From NCBI GenBank assembly GCA_051061015.1, contig JBPFEG010000060.1, positions 124,001 through 188,000 on the forward strand: a DNA stretch of 64,000 nucleotides, in the 5' to 3' direction. Position 1 is the first letter of the stretch. Every line of letters starts with the position of its first letter. The DNA is from Methylomicrobium sp051061015 (lineage in GTDB: Bacteria > Pseudomonadota > Gammaproteobacteria > Methylococcales > Methylomonadaceae). Made by a program: the position numbers and the translations under genes. Positions 37,145 to 45,296 of the stretch are shown here, in pieces. Below the pieces are notes generated by a model, which was not told where the DNA came from, did not search any database, and was given only the letters and a program-made list of their open reading frames with translations.

Positions 37145-39097
37145 TCATTTGCCCATCAGTGCGGTGACTTCTTCCCTGTTGATGACTTCTTTTTCCTGCA
37201 GGAGGTTGGCCAGTTTTTCGAGCATCGGGCGGTTTGTGGTCAAAATTTCGCGTGCCCGAGTCTCGCCTTCTTCGACCAGCATCTTGATTTCAGCATCGAT
37301 CAGGCTGGCTGTAATGTCGCTGTAATTACGATATTCGGACACTTCGGTTTCCAAAAACTGTAAATGCTGGCGTTTGCCATAGACCGGCGGACCGAGTTTT
37401 TTGCTCATGCCAAGACTGCAAACCATATTGCGCGCAATCTCGGTCGCTTTTTCGAGGTCGTTTTGCGCACCGGTTGAAACATTGCCGAACACGGTTTCTT
37501 CCGCCATGCGCCCGCCGAGCAGAATCGCGATCTGATCCTTCAGCTCGTCTTCGGTCGCGAGGAACTTTTCTTCGACCGGCAACTGCAGGGTATATCCCAG
37601 CCCCGAAATGCCGCGCGGAATGATCGAGATCTTATGCACGGGCTGACCGGTTGGAACGGTTTCCGCCACTAAAGCGTGGCCTGCCTCGTGAAAAGCGACG
37701 CGGCGTTTCTCTTCGGGGTTCAATACCCGGTTTTTCTTTTCCGGCCCGGCCAGGATACGATCGATTGCGGCTTCAAAATCCTGCATTTCGACCTGCGTAT
37801 GGCCGTTGCGTATCGCCAGAATAGCGGCTTCATTCGCAATATTTGCCAGATCCGCACCAACCAGCCCGGGGGTGCGCCGTGCAATGACGGCGAGGTCGAT
37901 GTTCTTGGCCATGATCGTTTTCTGCGTATGCAGCTTTAGGATTTCGATACGATCCTGCAGGTCGGGCTTGTCGACGACGATCTGGCGATCGAAGCGGCCG
38001 GCGCGGAGCAGCGCCTTGTCGAGTATTTCCGGTCGGTTGCTTGCCGCCATCACGACCACACCCACGGAAGTGTCGAAACCGTCCATTTCGGTCAATAACT
38101 GATTCAATGTTTGTTCGCGTTCGTCGTGACCTCCCATCACAACCGGACCGCCGCGCGATCGGCCAATCGCATCGAGTTCGTCGATAAAGATGATGCAGGG
38201 CGCCTTGTTGCGTGCCTGTTCAAACAAATCGCGAACACGCGCCGCGCCGACGCCCACGAACAGTTCGATAAATTCCGACCCGCTGATATTGAAAAATGGC
38301 ACTTGTGCCTCGCCCGAAACCGCGCGGGCGAGCAGGGTTTTGCCGGTGCCGGGCGGGCCGACCAGCAGCACCCCTTTGGGCATGCGCCCGCCGAGCTTCT
38401 GGATCTTCTCCGGATTTTTCAGAAAATCGATCGATTCGCCAAGCTCCTGCTTGGCGCTGTCAGCGCCGGCCACATCCTTGAAGGTGATTTTCGGCTGAGT
38501 GTCCTGATGGATCCGGGCTTTGTTGCCGATGTTCAGAAACGACTGCGGGCCGCCTGCGGCTGCGCTCGTGCGGCGAAGCAGCCATGACCAGATGAACACG
38601 AAAATGAAGATCGGAATGACCCAGTTGAAAATCAGATTGGACAGCCAGTTGTTGCCGCTTCTGACGATGAAATCGACTTTGTTTTTGGCGAGCATTTCGG
38701 CCAGATCGGTTTGCCAGAGCGGGACTGTCATGAACGGGGTGCCCGTGCTTTCGCCTGGTTCGGGCTTGATGACGCCGCTGATGTAATGTTCGGAGACGAC
38801 CACTTTGTCGATCTTGCCTTCTTGCGCCATGGTCATGAATTGGCTGAATGGAATCTCGCTCTGGCGGATCTCCTGCATGTTGTTAAAGGCGAGCAGCAGC
38901 AGGATAAAGCCGAGCGTAAAAATGATGATCCTTTTTTGCTTCGGATCCATATCCGGCGCCTTATTAATATCGATTGACGGTTGTTCCTTGTTGGTTAAAA
39001 AATTCATTGCGCGCCCTACAAGGCCTTTCAGCCAGTTATAAAATTGGCTGAGGGACGCGATCACTAATTTCACAATATCATTTTCAGGCTTTTCCAT
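37145..39097 (-). CDS. ftsH: ATP-dependent zinc metalloprotease FtsH (paralogue)
   Basis: Membrane-anchored AAA protease, 650 aa. A soluble N-terminal extension of about 55 residues precedes transmembrane helix 1 (56-71). A periplasmic loop and helix 2 (154-174) follow. Walker A GPPGTGKT 247-254, Walker B IIFIDELDAIG 302-312, second-region-of-homology DKALLRAGRFDRQ, zinc site HEAGH 470-474, and third ligand D547. The N-terminal extension and absence of the usual rlmE/folP neighbours suggest an accessory FtsH copy. A stand-alone peptidase-like gene lies just upstream. Confidence 0.93.
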   Translation of the reverse strand: MEKPENDIVKLVIASLSQFYNWLKGLVGRAMNFLTNKEQPSIDINKAPDMDPKQKRIIIFTLGFILLLLAFNNMQEIRQSEIPFSQFMTMAQEGKIDKVVVSEHYISGVIKPEPGESTGTPFMTVPLWQTDLAEMLAKNKVDFIVRSGNNWLSNLIFNWVIPIFIFVFIWSWLLRRTSAAAGGPQSFLNIGNKARIHQDTQPKITFKDVAGADSAKQELGESIDFLKNPEKIQKLGGRMPKGVLLVGPPGTGKTLLARAVSGEAQVPFFNISGSEFIELFVGVGAARVRDLFEQARNKAPCIIFIDELDAIGRSRGGPVVMGGHDEREQTLNQLLTEMDGFDTSVGVVVMAASNRPEILDKALLRAGRFDRQIVVDKPDLQDRIEILKLHTQKTIMAKNIDLAVIARRTPGLVGADLANIANEAAILAIRNGHTQVEMQDFEAAIDRILAGPEKKNRVLNPEEKRRVAFHEAGHALVAETVPTGQPVHKISIIPRGISGLGYTLQLPVEEKFLATEDELKDQIAILLGGRMAEETVFGNVSTGAQNDLEKATEIARNMVCSLGMSKKLGPPVYGKRQHLQFLETEVSEYRNYSDITASLIDAEIKMLVEEGETRAREILTTNRPMLEKLANLLQEKEVINREEVTALMGK

Positions 39098-39251
39098 GAA
39101 GTTTTCCTAGGGTTAGTTTTTTATCCTGGTAGATCGAGGTAGATCGAGCGGGCCCGCGGGGCGTTTTTATCAATCAATAAAATGACCGATAAAAGGGGTT
39201 GCGATCAAATCGCATGAATTGGATATATCAAAAAGCCCAAGCTTGAGCTTT

Positions 39252-39923
39252 TCACTCCCCCAGTATCGCCGCGACTTCTTCGAAGCAAATCCTATCCTTT
39301 TCGGTCGCAAGTATAAATTCCGCAAGTTTGGAGATAGCGCGCCAATTAAAATAATCATTTATAAAATTGAATGCCACCTGGTGTAATTGGCTCAATTTCT
39401 GATCCCGAGCCTGTTGATTGGAGGAGTAACTTCGCAAATAATCATCGACCAGTGCCAGGTCGAACGAACCGCCATAATTTTTGAGTGCGGGCGGGTCAAT
39501 CAGACGACAGGTAAAGATTTCGCCATCCATTTCAGCGACAAATTTGGCTTCCGCCAGGGAGCCTGAGAGCAGATTGATCACATCCGCCTCGAATGCATTC
39601 AGCAAGTCGTCCGATGTTTGAATCCAATCTTGTCCGCTTTTTATCGACGTAGCGTATGGATCGCCCAGAGTATGAGGCAGGATGTGCAGCAAGCGGCCGC
39701 CTTCAATGCAGGCGATATAGTTTTCGTAAGCGGTTTGAAAGTCCATGGTCGCATCCGCGTCAATAACATTGAATCTCAAGCTGAATAAGAGTGGAGGAAT
39801 TTTGCGCATTCTATTGATCAAATAAATAGCGGCGGCATGGCCGGCTTCATGATAGGCGACGCAGTGCCTGCGTATTTCCGGTGTGTACGTCTCGGCATTA
39901 TTGATATGAAGATTGCGTCTCAT
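39252..39923 (-). CDS. Stand-alone FtsH (M41) peptidase-like protein
   Basis: 223 aa with no AAA domain or membrane helix. Zinc motif HEAGH at 25-29 follows RRHCVAYHEAGHAAAIYL, which resembles the M41 start. A later segment INLLSGSLAEAKFV (116-129) aligns with the ILLGGRMAEETVF strand-helix of FtsH, and D155 in GGSFDLALVDDYLRSY falls where FtsH has its third zinc ligand (ND-L-E). So it looks like an isolated M41 domain. It is upstream of ftsH (154-base gap) and downstream of a DUF2934 gene in the same direction. Function unknown; an FtsH modulator or separate protease are both possible. Confidence 0.75.
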   Translation of the reverse strand: MRRNLHINNAETYTPEIRRHCVAYHEAGHAAAIYLINRMRKIPPLLFSLRFNVIDADATMDFQTAYENYIACIEGGRLLHILPHTLGDPYATSIKSGQDWIQTSDDLLNAFEADVINLLSGSLAEAKFVAEMDGEIFTCRLIDPPALKNYGGSFDLALVDDYLRSYSSNQQARDQKLSQLHQVAFNFINDYFNWRAISKLAEFILATEKDRICFEEVAAILGE

Positions 39924-39970
39924 GATGTACCTCGGTCGTTGTTCAGATATAGATTGAAAATGTCCTGTAA

Positions 39971-40177
39971 TCAGGATGAATCGTTATCCAAATACCAATA
40001 ACGGCACTGATTGCTTATTTCCTGTTCGGCCTCAAGCCAGTCTTCCATCTCATGCCCACATGCAAAACCCCGTCTTTCAGCTTTAAAGTAGGCTCTTTCC
40101 TCCACCATCCGTCTGAACCTCTCCGGGTCTATTCCTATATTTGCATTAAAATTCAGTGGGTTGTCCTGTATATTCAT
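39971..40177 (-). CDS. DUF2934 domain protein
   Basis: A 68-aa protein. The pattern RMVEERAYFKAERRGFACGHEMEDWLEAEQEI matches the DUF2934 motif (AY...AE.RG...G...DW..AE.E). The start at 40177 is chosen for AGGAGCT just before it. Function unknown. 47 bases before the M41-like gene, so possibly one transcript. Confidence 0.8.
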   Translation of the reverse strand: MNIQDNPLNFNANIGIDPERFRRMVEERAYFKAERRGFACGHEMEDWLEAEQEISNQCRYWYLDNDSS

Positions 40178-40518
40178 TGCAGCTCCTGAAGTAATCGAAA
40201 GCATAACCGTTTGAATGCTAGCAACAACAATGGAAGTTATACAATTCGTACAAATACCTATACCAGGTATTGAACATTTTCGGTCCAGCAGAGCCTTAGC
40301 ATCAATCGTATCGGTTCCCGAGCCGGACTTTTTACCATCAAATTATTAAGATTTTATCAACACTGATTACTGTTATTTAGTAATATCTACCATGTTCAAG
40401 AATGGCATTGGCGCGTTGCATTGATCGGCTACGCTGGAACAGCGAGTTTTAATCTATTAAAAGCTGCAAGAGTAAAATTGCGTATATTTTTTACCAACTA
40501 TGCACTCGGGTTTCTTTT
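40178..40518. other. 341-base region between the DUF2934 and FixL-like genes
   Basis: AT-rich divergent intergenic region; no gene, tRNA or clear terminator seen. It should hold promoters for both sides. Confidence 0.4.
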
Positions 40519-41868
40519 ATGACTCCTGAAATTAATCTCTCAGACGCTGCCGGGCTTTGTGAAAATGCCCCGGCGGAAAGTACTGAACTGCAAACGCGTC
40601 TCTCTGATGCGCAGAAAAATCTGTTGGCGTCCGAAGCCAGAATTAAAGCGCTGGAGCAAAAACTTGCCGAACAGACGCGGGAGCTGACTGAAAGTAATCT
40701 GGCGCTGAGGCAGAATATTGAGGCGCTTAAAGAATCGAAGCAGCGCTTGCGGGAGCGGGAAGCCAAGCTGAACTCGATTTTCAATGCCGCAGTCGAAGGC
40801 ATTATTACGATCGACCGGCATGGCCGCGTAGTGACTGCGAATGCGGCGGTCACGGCAATACTCGGTTACTCGGAGAAAGAACTGACAGGCATTAGCATCA
40901 ATAAGCTGATTTCGCCTGAACAATCTGAACAACACGATCAGTACATAAAGGATTATATCGATAACGGCAATTCCAAAATCATCGGCAGCATACGAGAAGT
41001 CGAAGGTTTGCATAAAGGCGGATGGATCGTGCCGCTGGATTTATCATTGGCGGAATTTTCTATCGATGGGGAGATTTTTTTTACCGGCATCTTGCGCGAC
41101 ATCACTCAACGCAAGCTTCAGGAGCAGGAAAAACGCGAACATCTGGAAGAGCTTTCTCATGTTACTCGCTTGAGCTTGATGGGTGAAATGGCCTCGGGTA
41201 TCGCGCATGAAGTCAATCAACCGTTGACTGCGATTGTTGCTTATACCGAAGTCAGTGTAAACCTGCTTACCTCACTAAACCCGGATGCTGTGAAACTGGC
41301 CGGGATACTCGCCAAAACTCACCAACAGGCACTGCGCGCCGGCCAAATTATTCATCGCATGCGGGATTTTATCCGCTCGAAAACTGCCACCCGGACGCTG
41401 GTCAGCATCAATCAATTGATCAAGGACTGCATCGGACTGTGCGCGACCGATATTAAACTGCAAAATATTACGCTCGGCCTGGAACTGGCGGCAGATTTGC
41501 CGTCGGTCTATGTCAACGAAGTGCAAATCGAGCAAGTGTTATTAAATTTGTTCAGAAACGCGGTCGAAGCGATGAGGGATCTTCCGCATGACTATCAGCG
41601 TCGTCTGGTCATACAGACACAACTGGATCGCCGCCAATATATCGAAATCACGGTCATGGATAACGGGCCGGGCATTTCCGCTGCCGATCATGCAAAAATC
41701 ATGACGCCTTTTTATACGACCAAAAAAAACGGCATGGGCATGGGGCTGTCGATCAGCCGTTCCCTGGTCGAAGCGCATCATGGAGCGTTACGTTTTCACA
41801 GTCTGCCGGAAAACGGCTGTGCTTTTTATGTCACCTTGCCGTCGAAGGAACAGTTGAATGAGTTTTGA
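40519..41868 (+). CDS. PAS-domain sensor histidine kinase, FixL-like
   Basis: Cytoplasmic sensor kinase, 449 aa. A coiled coil (residues about 20-85) leads into a PAS domain (86-195), then a HisKA domain with the phospho-acceptor H230 in GIAHEVNQPLTAIV, and a HATPase domain (N-box NLFRNAVEAM, G-boxes DNGPGISA and GMGMGLSISRSLVE). The PAS segment has SEQHDQYIKDY (H139) in the place where FixL has its haem-ligating His in EHDSYISRY. R159 matches one pocket arginine of FixL, but the second (R206) is D. Haem binding is therefore possible but unproven. Coupled to the response-regulator gene. Confidence 0.92.
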   Translation: MTPEINLSDAAGLCENAPAESTELQTRLSDAQKNLLASEARIKALEQKLAEQTRELTESNLALRQNIEALKESKQRLREREAKLNSIFNAAVEGIITIDRHGRVVTANAAVTAILGYSEKELTGISINKLISPEQSEQHDQYIKDYIDNGNSKIIGSIREVEGLHKGGWIVPLDLSLAEFSIDGEIFFTGILRDITQRKLQEQEKREHLEELSHVTRLSLMGEMASGIAHEVNQPLTAIVAYTEVSVNLLTSLNPDAVKLAGILAKTHQQALRAGQIIHRMRDFIRSKTATRTLVSINQLIKDCIGLCATDIKLQNITLGLELAADLPSVYVNEVQIEQVLLNLFRNAVEAMRDLPHDYQRRLVIQTQLDRRQYIEITVMDNGPGISAADHAKIMTPFYTTKKNGMGMGLSISRSLVEAHHGALRFHSLPENGCAFYVTLPSKEQLNEF

Positions 41869-42478
41869 ACAGAGCAGTGCAGTCGTTTATCTGGTAGACG
41901 ATGAATTTGCGATTCGCGACTCATTGACTTTGTTGATCGAATCAGCAGGGTTTACCGTCCAAAGCTTTGCGTCTGCCCTGGAATTTTTGGACAATTACGA
42001 TTCAGAACGGCCGGGTTGTTTGTTACTGGACGTACGGATGCCGGCGATGAGCGGTCTTGAATTACAGAAGGAATTGAACGAAAGGGGCATCAGTATTCCG
42101 ATTATTTTCATCAGCGGTCACGCCGAAGTTGCCGATTCTGCAAAAGCTTTCCGGGCAGGGGCTATTGATTTTCTGGAAAAACCTTTCGAAAACAGCGTAT
42201 TACTGGAACGCATCGAAGAAGGCATCAATAAGGACATTTACGCCCGCTCCCAGCAATCCTTGAAACATGAGATTCAGCAACGTCTGGAGCAACTGACGCC
42301 CCGCGAAATGGAAGTCTTACGGCTTATTGTCAGCAGTCATTCGAACAAAGAATCGGCGAAAATATTGAAGGTCAGCAACCGCACCATCGATGCCCACAGG
42401 GCTCGCATCATGGATAAACTGCAGGTTGATAGTCTCGCGGAACTGATGAAGATTGCGATGCACTGCGATTTGTTATAA
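41858..42478 (+). CDS. Response regulator, FixJ family (REC + LuxR-type HTH)
   Basis: 206 aa with a receiver domain (VYLVDDEFAIRDSL, phospho-acceptor D in LLLDVRMPAMSG, K in DFLEKPFE) and a C-terminal LuxR-type HTH (LTPREMEVLRLIVSSHSNKESAKILKVSNRTIDAHRARIMDKL). It begins inside the last 11 bases of the sensor kinase gene, forming a clear two-component pair. The target genes are unknown; no obvious FixK gene is beside it. Confidence 0.95.
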   Translation: MSFEQSSAVVYLVDDEFAIRDSLTLLIESAGFTVQSFASALEFLDNYDSERPGCLLLDVRMPAMSGLELQKELNERGISIPIIFISGHAEVADSAKAFRAGAIDFLEKPFENSVLLERIEEGINKDIYARSQQSLKHEIQQRLEQLTPREMEVLRLIVSSHSNKESAKILKVSNRTIDAHRARIMDKLQVDSLAELMKIAMHCDLL

Positions 42479-42663
42479 TAGCCGACGATCACACAGTCCG
42501 GGATTCCTTCTTATAAGTGAACCTTATTATTTTTTTATGGAAGATCCTCGATGAAGGGCCGTTTATCTTAGCGGTTATCAAATCGGGTTTTCGATGCCTG
42601 CCTTAATTGCCTCGTCATTGCTGCCGGTTTTGTTTTTTTCTTGCGTTCCTTTTCCTTATAGTC

Positions 42664-43593
42664 ATGTTTTCTCCCAAAGACTTCATCGAAACCGCTGAAG
42701 GTCTGCTATTTGCCATCGTCACTCCGGGCCTGGAACAGGGCAAAGCCCTGTGTTTTTTACGTTATAGGTGCGAAGGCGGGCTTTGGCATAAGCAGGCCAC
42801 GGATGAAGCGAACGCATTTTTGCGCACTCATCATCCCCATTATCTGTATTATTCGCCGGCCATGGATGCGAGATTGCATGCGGTGGATGTCGATCGGGTT
42901 GTCAGGCATTATCAACCTCTCCATCGACTCAGGCATATCATGCAGAAGCCCTCCCAGGATCCGGTCGAGCGGGATATTTTTACCCTTGGCGAATTGCTCA
43001 GGCAACAAGGGGTGGATTTGGACAGGATCGGCATTACAGGGTCGGTTCTGGTCGGCGTGCAAAAAGACAGCTCCGATATCGATCTGGTCTGCTATGGGCG
43101 GGAGACGTTTCACCATTGCCGGGCCAGTGTGAAAACGCTGATCGAACAGAATCGCCTGCAGGATCTGGCCGACAGTCATTGGCAGGAGTCATACAGTCGC
43201 CGTAACTGCTCGTTGAGTTACGAGGAGTATGTGTGGCATGAAAAACGGAAATTCAATAAGGCCTTGGTGAATGGGCGCAAGTTCGACTTGAGCTTGATCG
43301 AACCGAATGAGTCGCTCAGACAGGAGAGTTATCGAAAGCTTGAGGCAGTGACGCTGACCTGTCGGATCACTGATGACACGTTTGCATTCGACTACCCGTC
43401 CGTTTATCGGATCGATCATGATTTGGCTTCGACGGTGGCCTGTTTTACTGCGACTTACACTGGGCAGGCTTACGCGGGCGAGCTTGTGGAAGTGTCGGGC
43501 ATGCTCGAACAGAACGCCGAAGGTATCCGGCATGTCGTGATCGGCTCCAGCCGCGAGGCGCACGGTGAGTATATCCGGGTAATCAATGATTAA
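42664..43593 (+). CDS. Nucleotidyltransferase-fold protein in the C1 cofactor cluster
   Basis: 309 aa from the ATG at 42664. It holds the polymerase-beta-type nucleotidyltransferase signature GITGSVLVGVQKDSSDIDL (GS at 126-127, acidic pair D138/D140) and a C-terminal region (about 220-309) with an OB-like or beta-rich fold. Homologues of this type accompany archaeal-type C1 genes, and an activity in tetrahydromethanopterin or methylofuran synthesis is plausible, but I know of no proven reaction. Its last 8 bases overlap the HAD phosphatase gene. Confidence 0.8.
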   Translation: MFSPKDFIETAEGLLFAIVTPGLEQGKALCFLRYRCEGGLWHKQATDEANAFLRTHHPHYLYYSPAMDARLHAVDVDRVVRHYQPLHRLRHIMQKPSQDPVERDIFTLGELLRQQGVDLDRIGITGSVLVGVQKDSSDIDLVCYGRETFHHCRASVKTLIEQNRLQDLADSHWQESYSRRNCSLSYEEYVWHEKRKFNKALVNGRKFDLSLIEPNESLRQESYRKLEAVTLTCRITDDTFAFDYPSVYRIDHDLASTVACFTATYTGQAYAGELVEVSGMLEQNAEGIRHVVIGSSREAHGEYIRVIND

Positions 43594-44248
43594 ACGAGCG
43601 GACATTGCGGCGGTTATCTTCGACATGGACGGTCTGGTGCTCGATACCGAAAAAACTTACCGAATCGCATGGCGCGAAGCAGGGCGGGCGATGCGTTATG
43701 ATTTTCCGGATGTCTTTCTCGAAGCGTTGTCAGGGTTGTCGGGGGGGGCAGTGTTGAGGATGATCGAAAGTTTTTGCGGTTCCGGTTTCGACGTCGATAC
43801 ATTTAACGGCCTGAGCGCGGCATGCTGGCATGACCATGTGGCGGTGCACGGCATCGGTGTCAGATCCGGTTTTCACAGGCTCCTGGATTATCTGAATCAG
43901 GAAGGCATCCCTTTTTGCCTGGCAACCAACAGTACATTAGTCAATGCGGAAGAATGTCTGGGATTAGCGAAGCTTTCGGGTGTTTTTTCGACCATTATTG
44001 CGCGTGATCATGTTCGGCGCGGCAAGCCGGCCCCTGATATTTTCTTGCAAGCAGCGACCTCACTCGAAGTTTCGGTCAACCGCTGCATCGTGCTGGAAGA
44101 TTCGTCTACCGGTATCGAAGCGGCTTTCAATGCGGGGGGCTTGCCGGTGATGGTGCCATCAAGATTGCCGATAGATGCGGTAACGCTTGCCCGTTGCAGG
44201 CTCGTGCTGAATGATCTCGCGGAACTGACGGAGAGGATAGGAGGCTAG
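43586..44248 (+). CDS. HAD-superfamily phosphatase (beta-PGM/phosphoglycolate type)
   Basis: 220 aa, subfamily IA HAD. The nucleophile loop is IFDMDGLVLDTE (D13, D15), motif II is ATNS, motif III is RGKPAPDIF, and motif IV is VLEDSSTGIEAA. A run of eight G (43741-43748) sits inside the cap-domain coding part. Lying between the nucleotidyltransferase and beta-RFAP synthase genes, it is a candidate for a phosphate-removal step in dephospho-tetrahydromethanopterin synthesis; this is inference from context. Confidence 0.9.
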   Translation: MIKRADIAAVIFDMDGLVLDTEKTYRIAWREAGRAMRYDFPDVFLEALSGLSGGAVLRMIESFCGSGFDVDTFNGLSAACWHDHVAVHGIGVRSGFHRLLDYLNQEGIPFCLATNSTLVNAEECLGLAKLSGVFSTIIARDHVRRGKPAPDIFLQAATSLEVSVNRCIVLEDSSTGIEAAFNAGGLPVMVPSRLPIDAVTLARCRLVLNDLAELTERIGG

Positions 44249-44313
44249 TTCGCCGCCATCCGCCTGCTCGTGTATAATGCTCTGTTTTTTAATGTAACTT
44301 TCGACATAATCCT

Positions 44314-45276
44314 TTGCAATTTCCACATCAGAAAGTATCGGTGACCGCGCCGGCCCGGCTGCATATGGGGTTTATCGATTTGAGCGGGGCCTTGGGGAGA
44401 CATTTCGGCAGCATCGGAGTGGCGCTGAATGAGCAGTCGACGCGCCTGACGGTAATCGGGGCAGACCGGCGAAGCATATCGGGACCATCTGCCGCGCGCG
44501 CGGAAAAATGCCTGACTCGGCTATGTGAAGCGTTAGGCGTGCCAGATGCACTTGAAATCAATATTGAAAGCGCGATACCCGAGCATGTCGGTCTGGGCTC
44601 GGGTACCCAGATGTCGCTTGCGATTGGCGCGGCGTTGAATGCTTTTTATGATTTGGGCATGAATGTGCGCGACATTGCGAAGGTCATGGTCAGAGGGCTG
44701 CGCTCCGGTATCGGCATCGGCGTTTTTGAACAAGGCGGTCTGGTTGTGGACGGCGGCCGCGGAGCGCATACAATTACACCGCCGCTGCTGGCACGGATGG
44801 CGATTCCGGATGCCTGGCGTTTTATATTGGTATTCGATAAGCGCGGACAGGGTCTGCACGGGTTACAGGAAATTCAGGCGTTTCAGGAGTTGCCCTCGTT
44901 TCCCCGGCGCGAGGCCGAGCAGTTGTGCTACCTGCTGTTGATGCAGGCGCTGCCCGCCGTGGCCGAGAATGATATTGCTAAATTCGGCGAAGTAATCACG
45001 CGTTTACAGCGGTCGGTCGGCGAGCATTTTGCGGCAGTCCAGGGCGGCATTTATACCAGTCCCGAAGTCGCCACGGCAATGCAGTGGCTGGCCGAGCAGG
45101 GGGCGGTTGCGGTCGGGCAGACATCCTGGGGGCCGACCGGATTTTGCATGGTGAATGGCGCCGACCGGGCAGCCGCCCTGATTGAGATGGCGAGACGAAA
45201 ATTCGCTGATAGCGATACATTGACCTTCATCAGCGCGAGCGCCCGCAACAGCGGTGGCCTGGTCGCTGTGGAGTAA
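44314..45276 (+). CDS. Beta-ribofuranosylaminobenzene 5'-phosphate synthase
   Basis: First committed enzyme of (dephospho)tetrahydromethanopterin synthesis: joins p-aminobenzoate (or 4-hydroxybenzoate) and PRPP with loss of CO2. GHMP-kinase fold, 320 aa. The N-terminus VSVTAPARLHMGFIDLSGALGR and the glycine-rich loop HVGLGSGTQMSLAIGAAL are typical, and a C-terminal VGQTSWGPTGFCMV segment is present. TTG at 44314 is the longest start; a GTG at 44341 would begin nine residues later. Confidence 0.93.
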   Translation: MQFPHQKVSVTAPARLHMGFIDLSGALGRHFGSIGVALNEQSTRLTVIGADRRSISGPSAARAEKCLTRLCEALGVPDALEINIESAIPEHVGLGSGTQMSLAIGAALNAFYDLGMNVRDIAKVMVRGLRSGIGIGVFEQGGLVVDGGRGAHTITPPLLARMAIPDAWRFILVFDKRGQGLHGLQEIQAFQELPSFPRREAEQLCYLLLMQALPAVAENDIAKFGEVITRLQRSVGEHFAAVQGGIYTSPEVATAMQWLAEQGAVAVGQTSWGPTGFCMVNGADRAAALIEMARRKFADSDTLTFISASARNSGGLVAVE

Positions 45277-45296
45277 TTCAGTAAGCGGACTGATTC

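Noticed and set aside
36457..40177. GH19 plus M41-like plus DUF2934 as a prophage remnant
   Set aside because: No integrase, capsid, tail, holin or attachment-site repeats; the ftsH gene in the middle is chromosomal.
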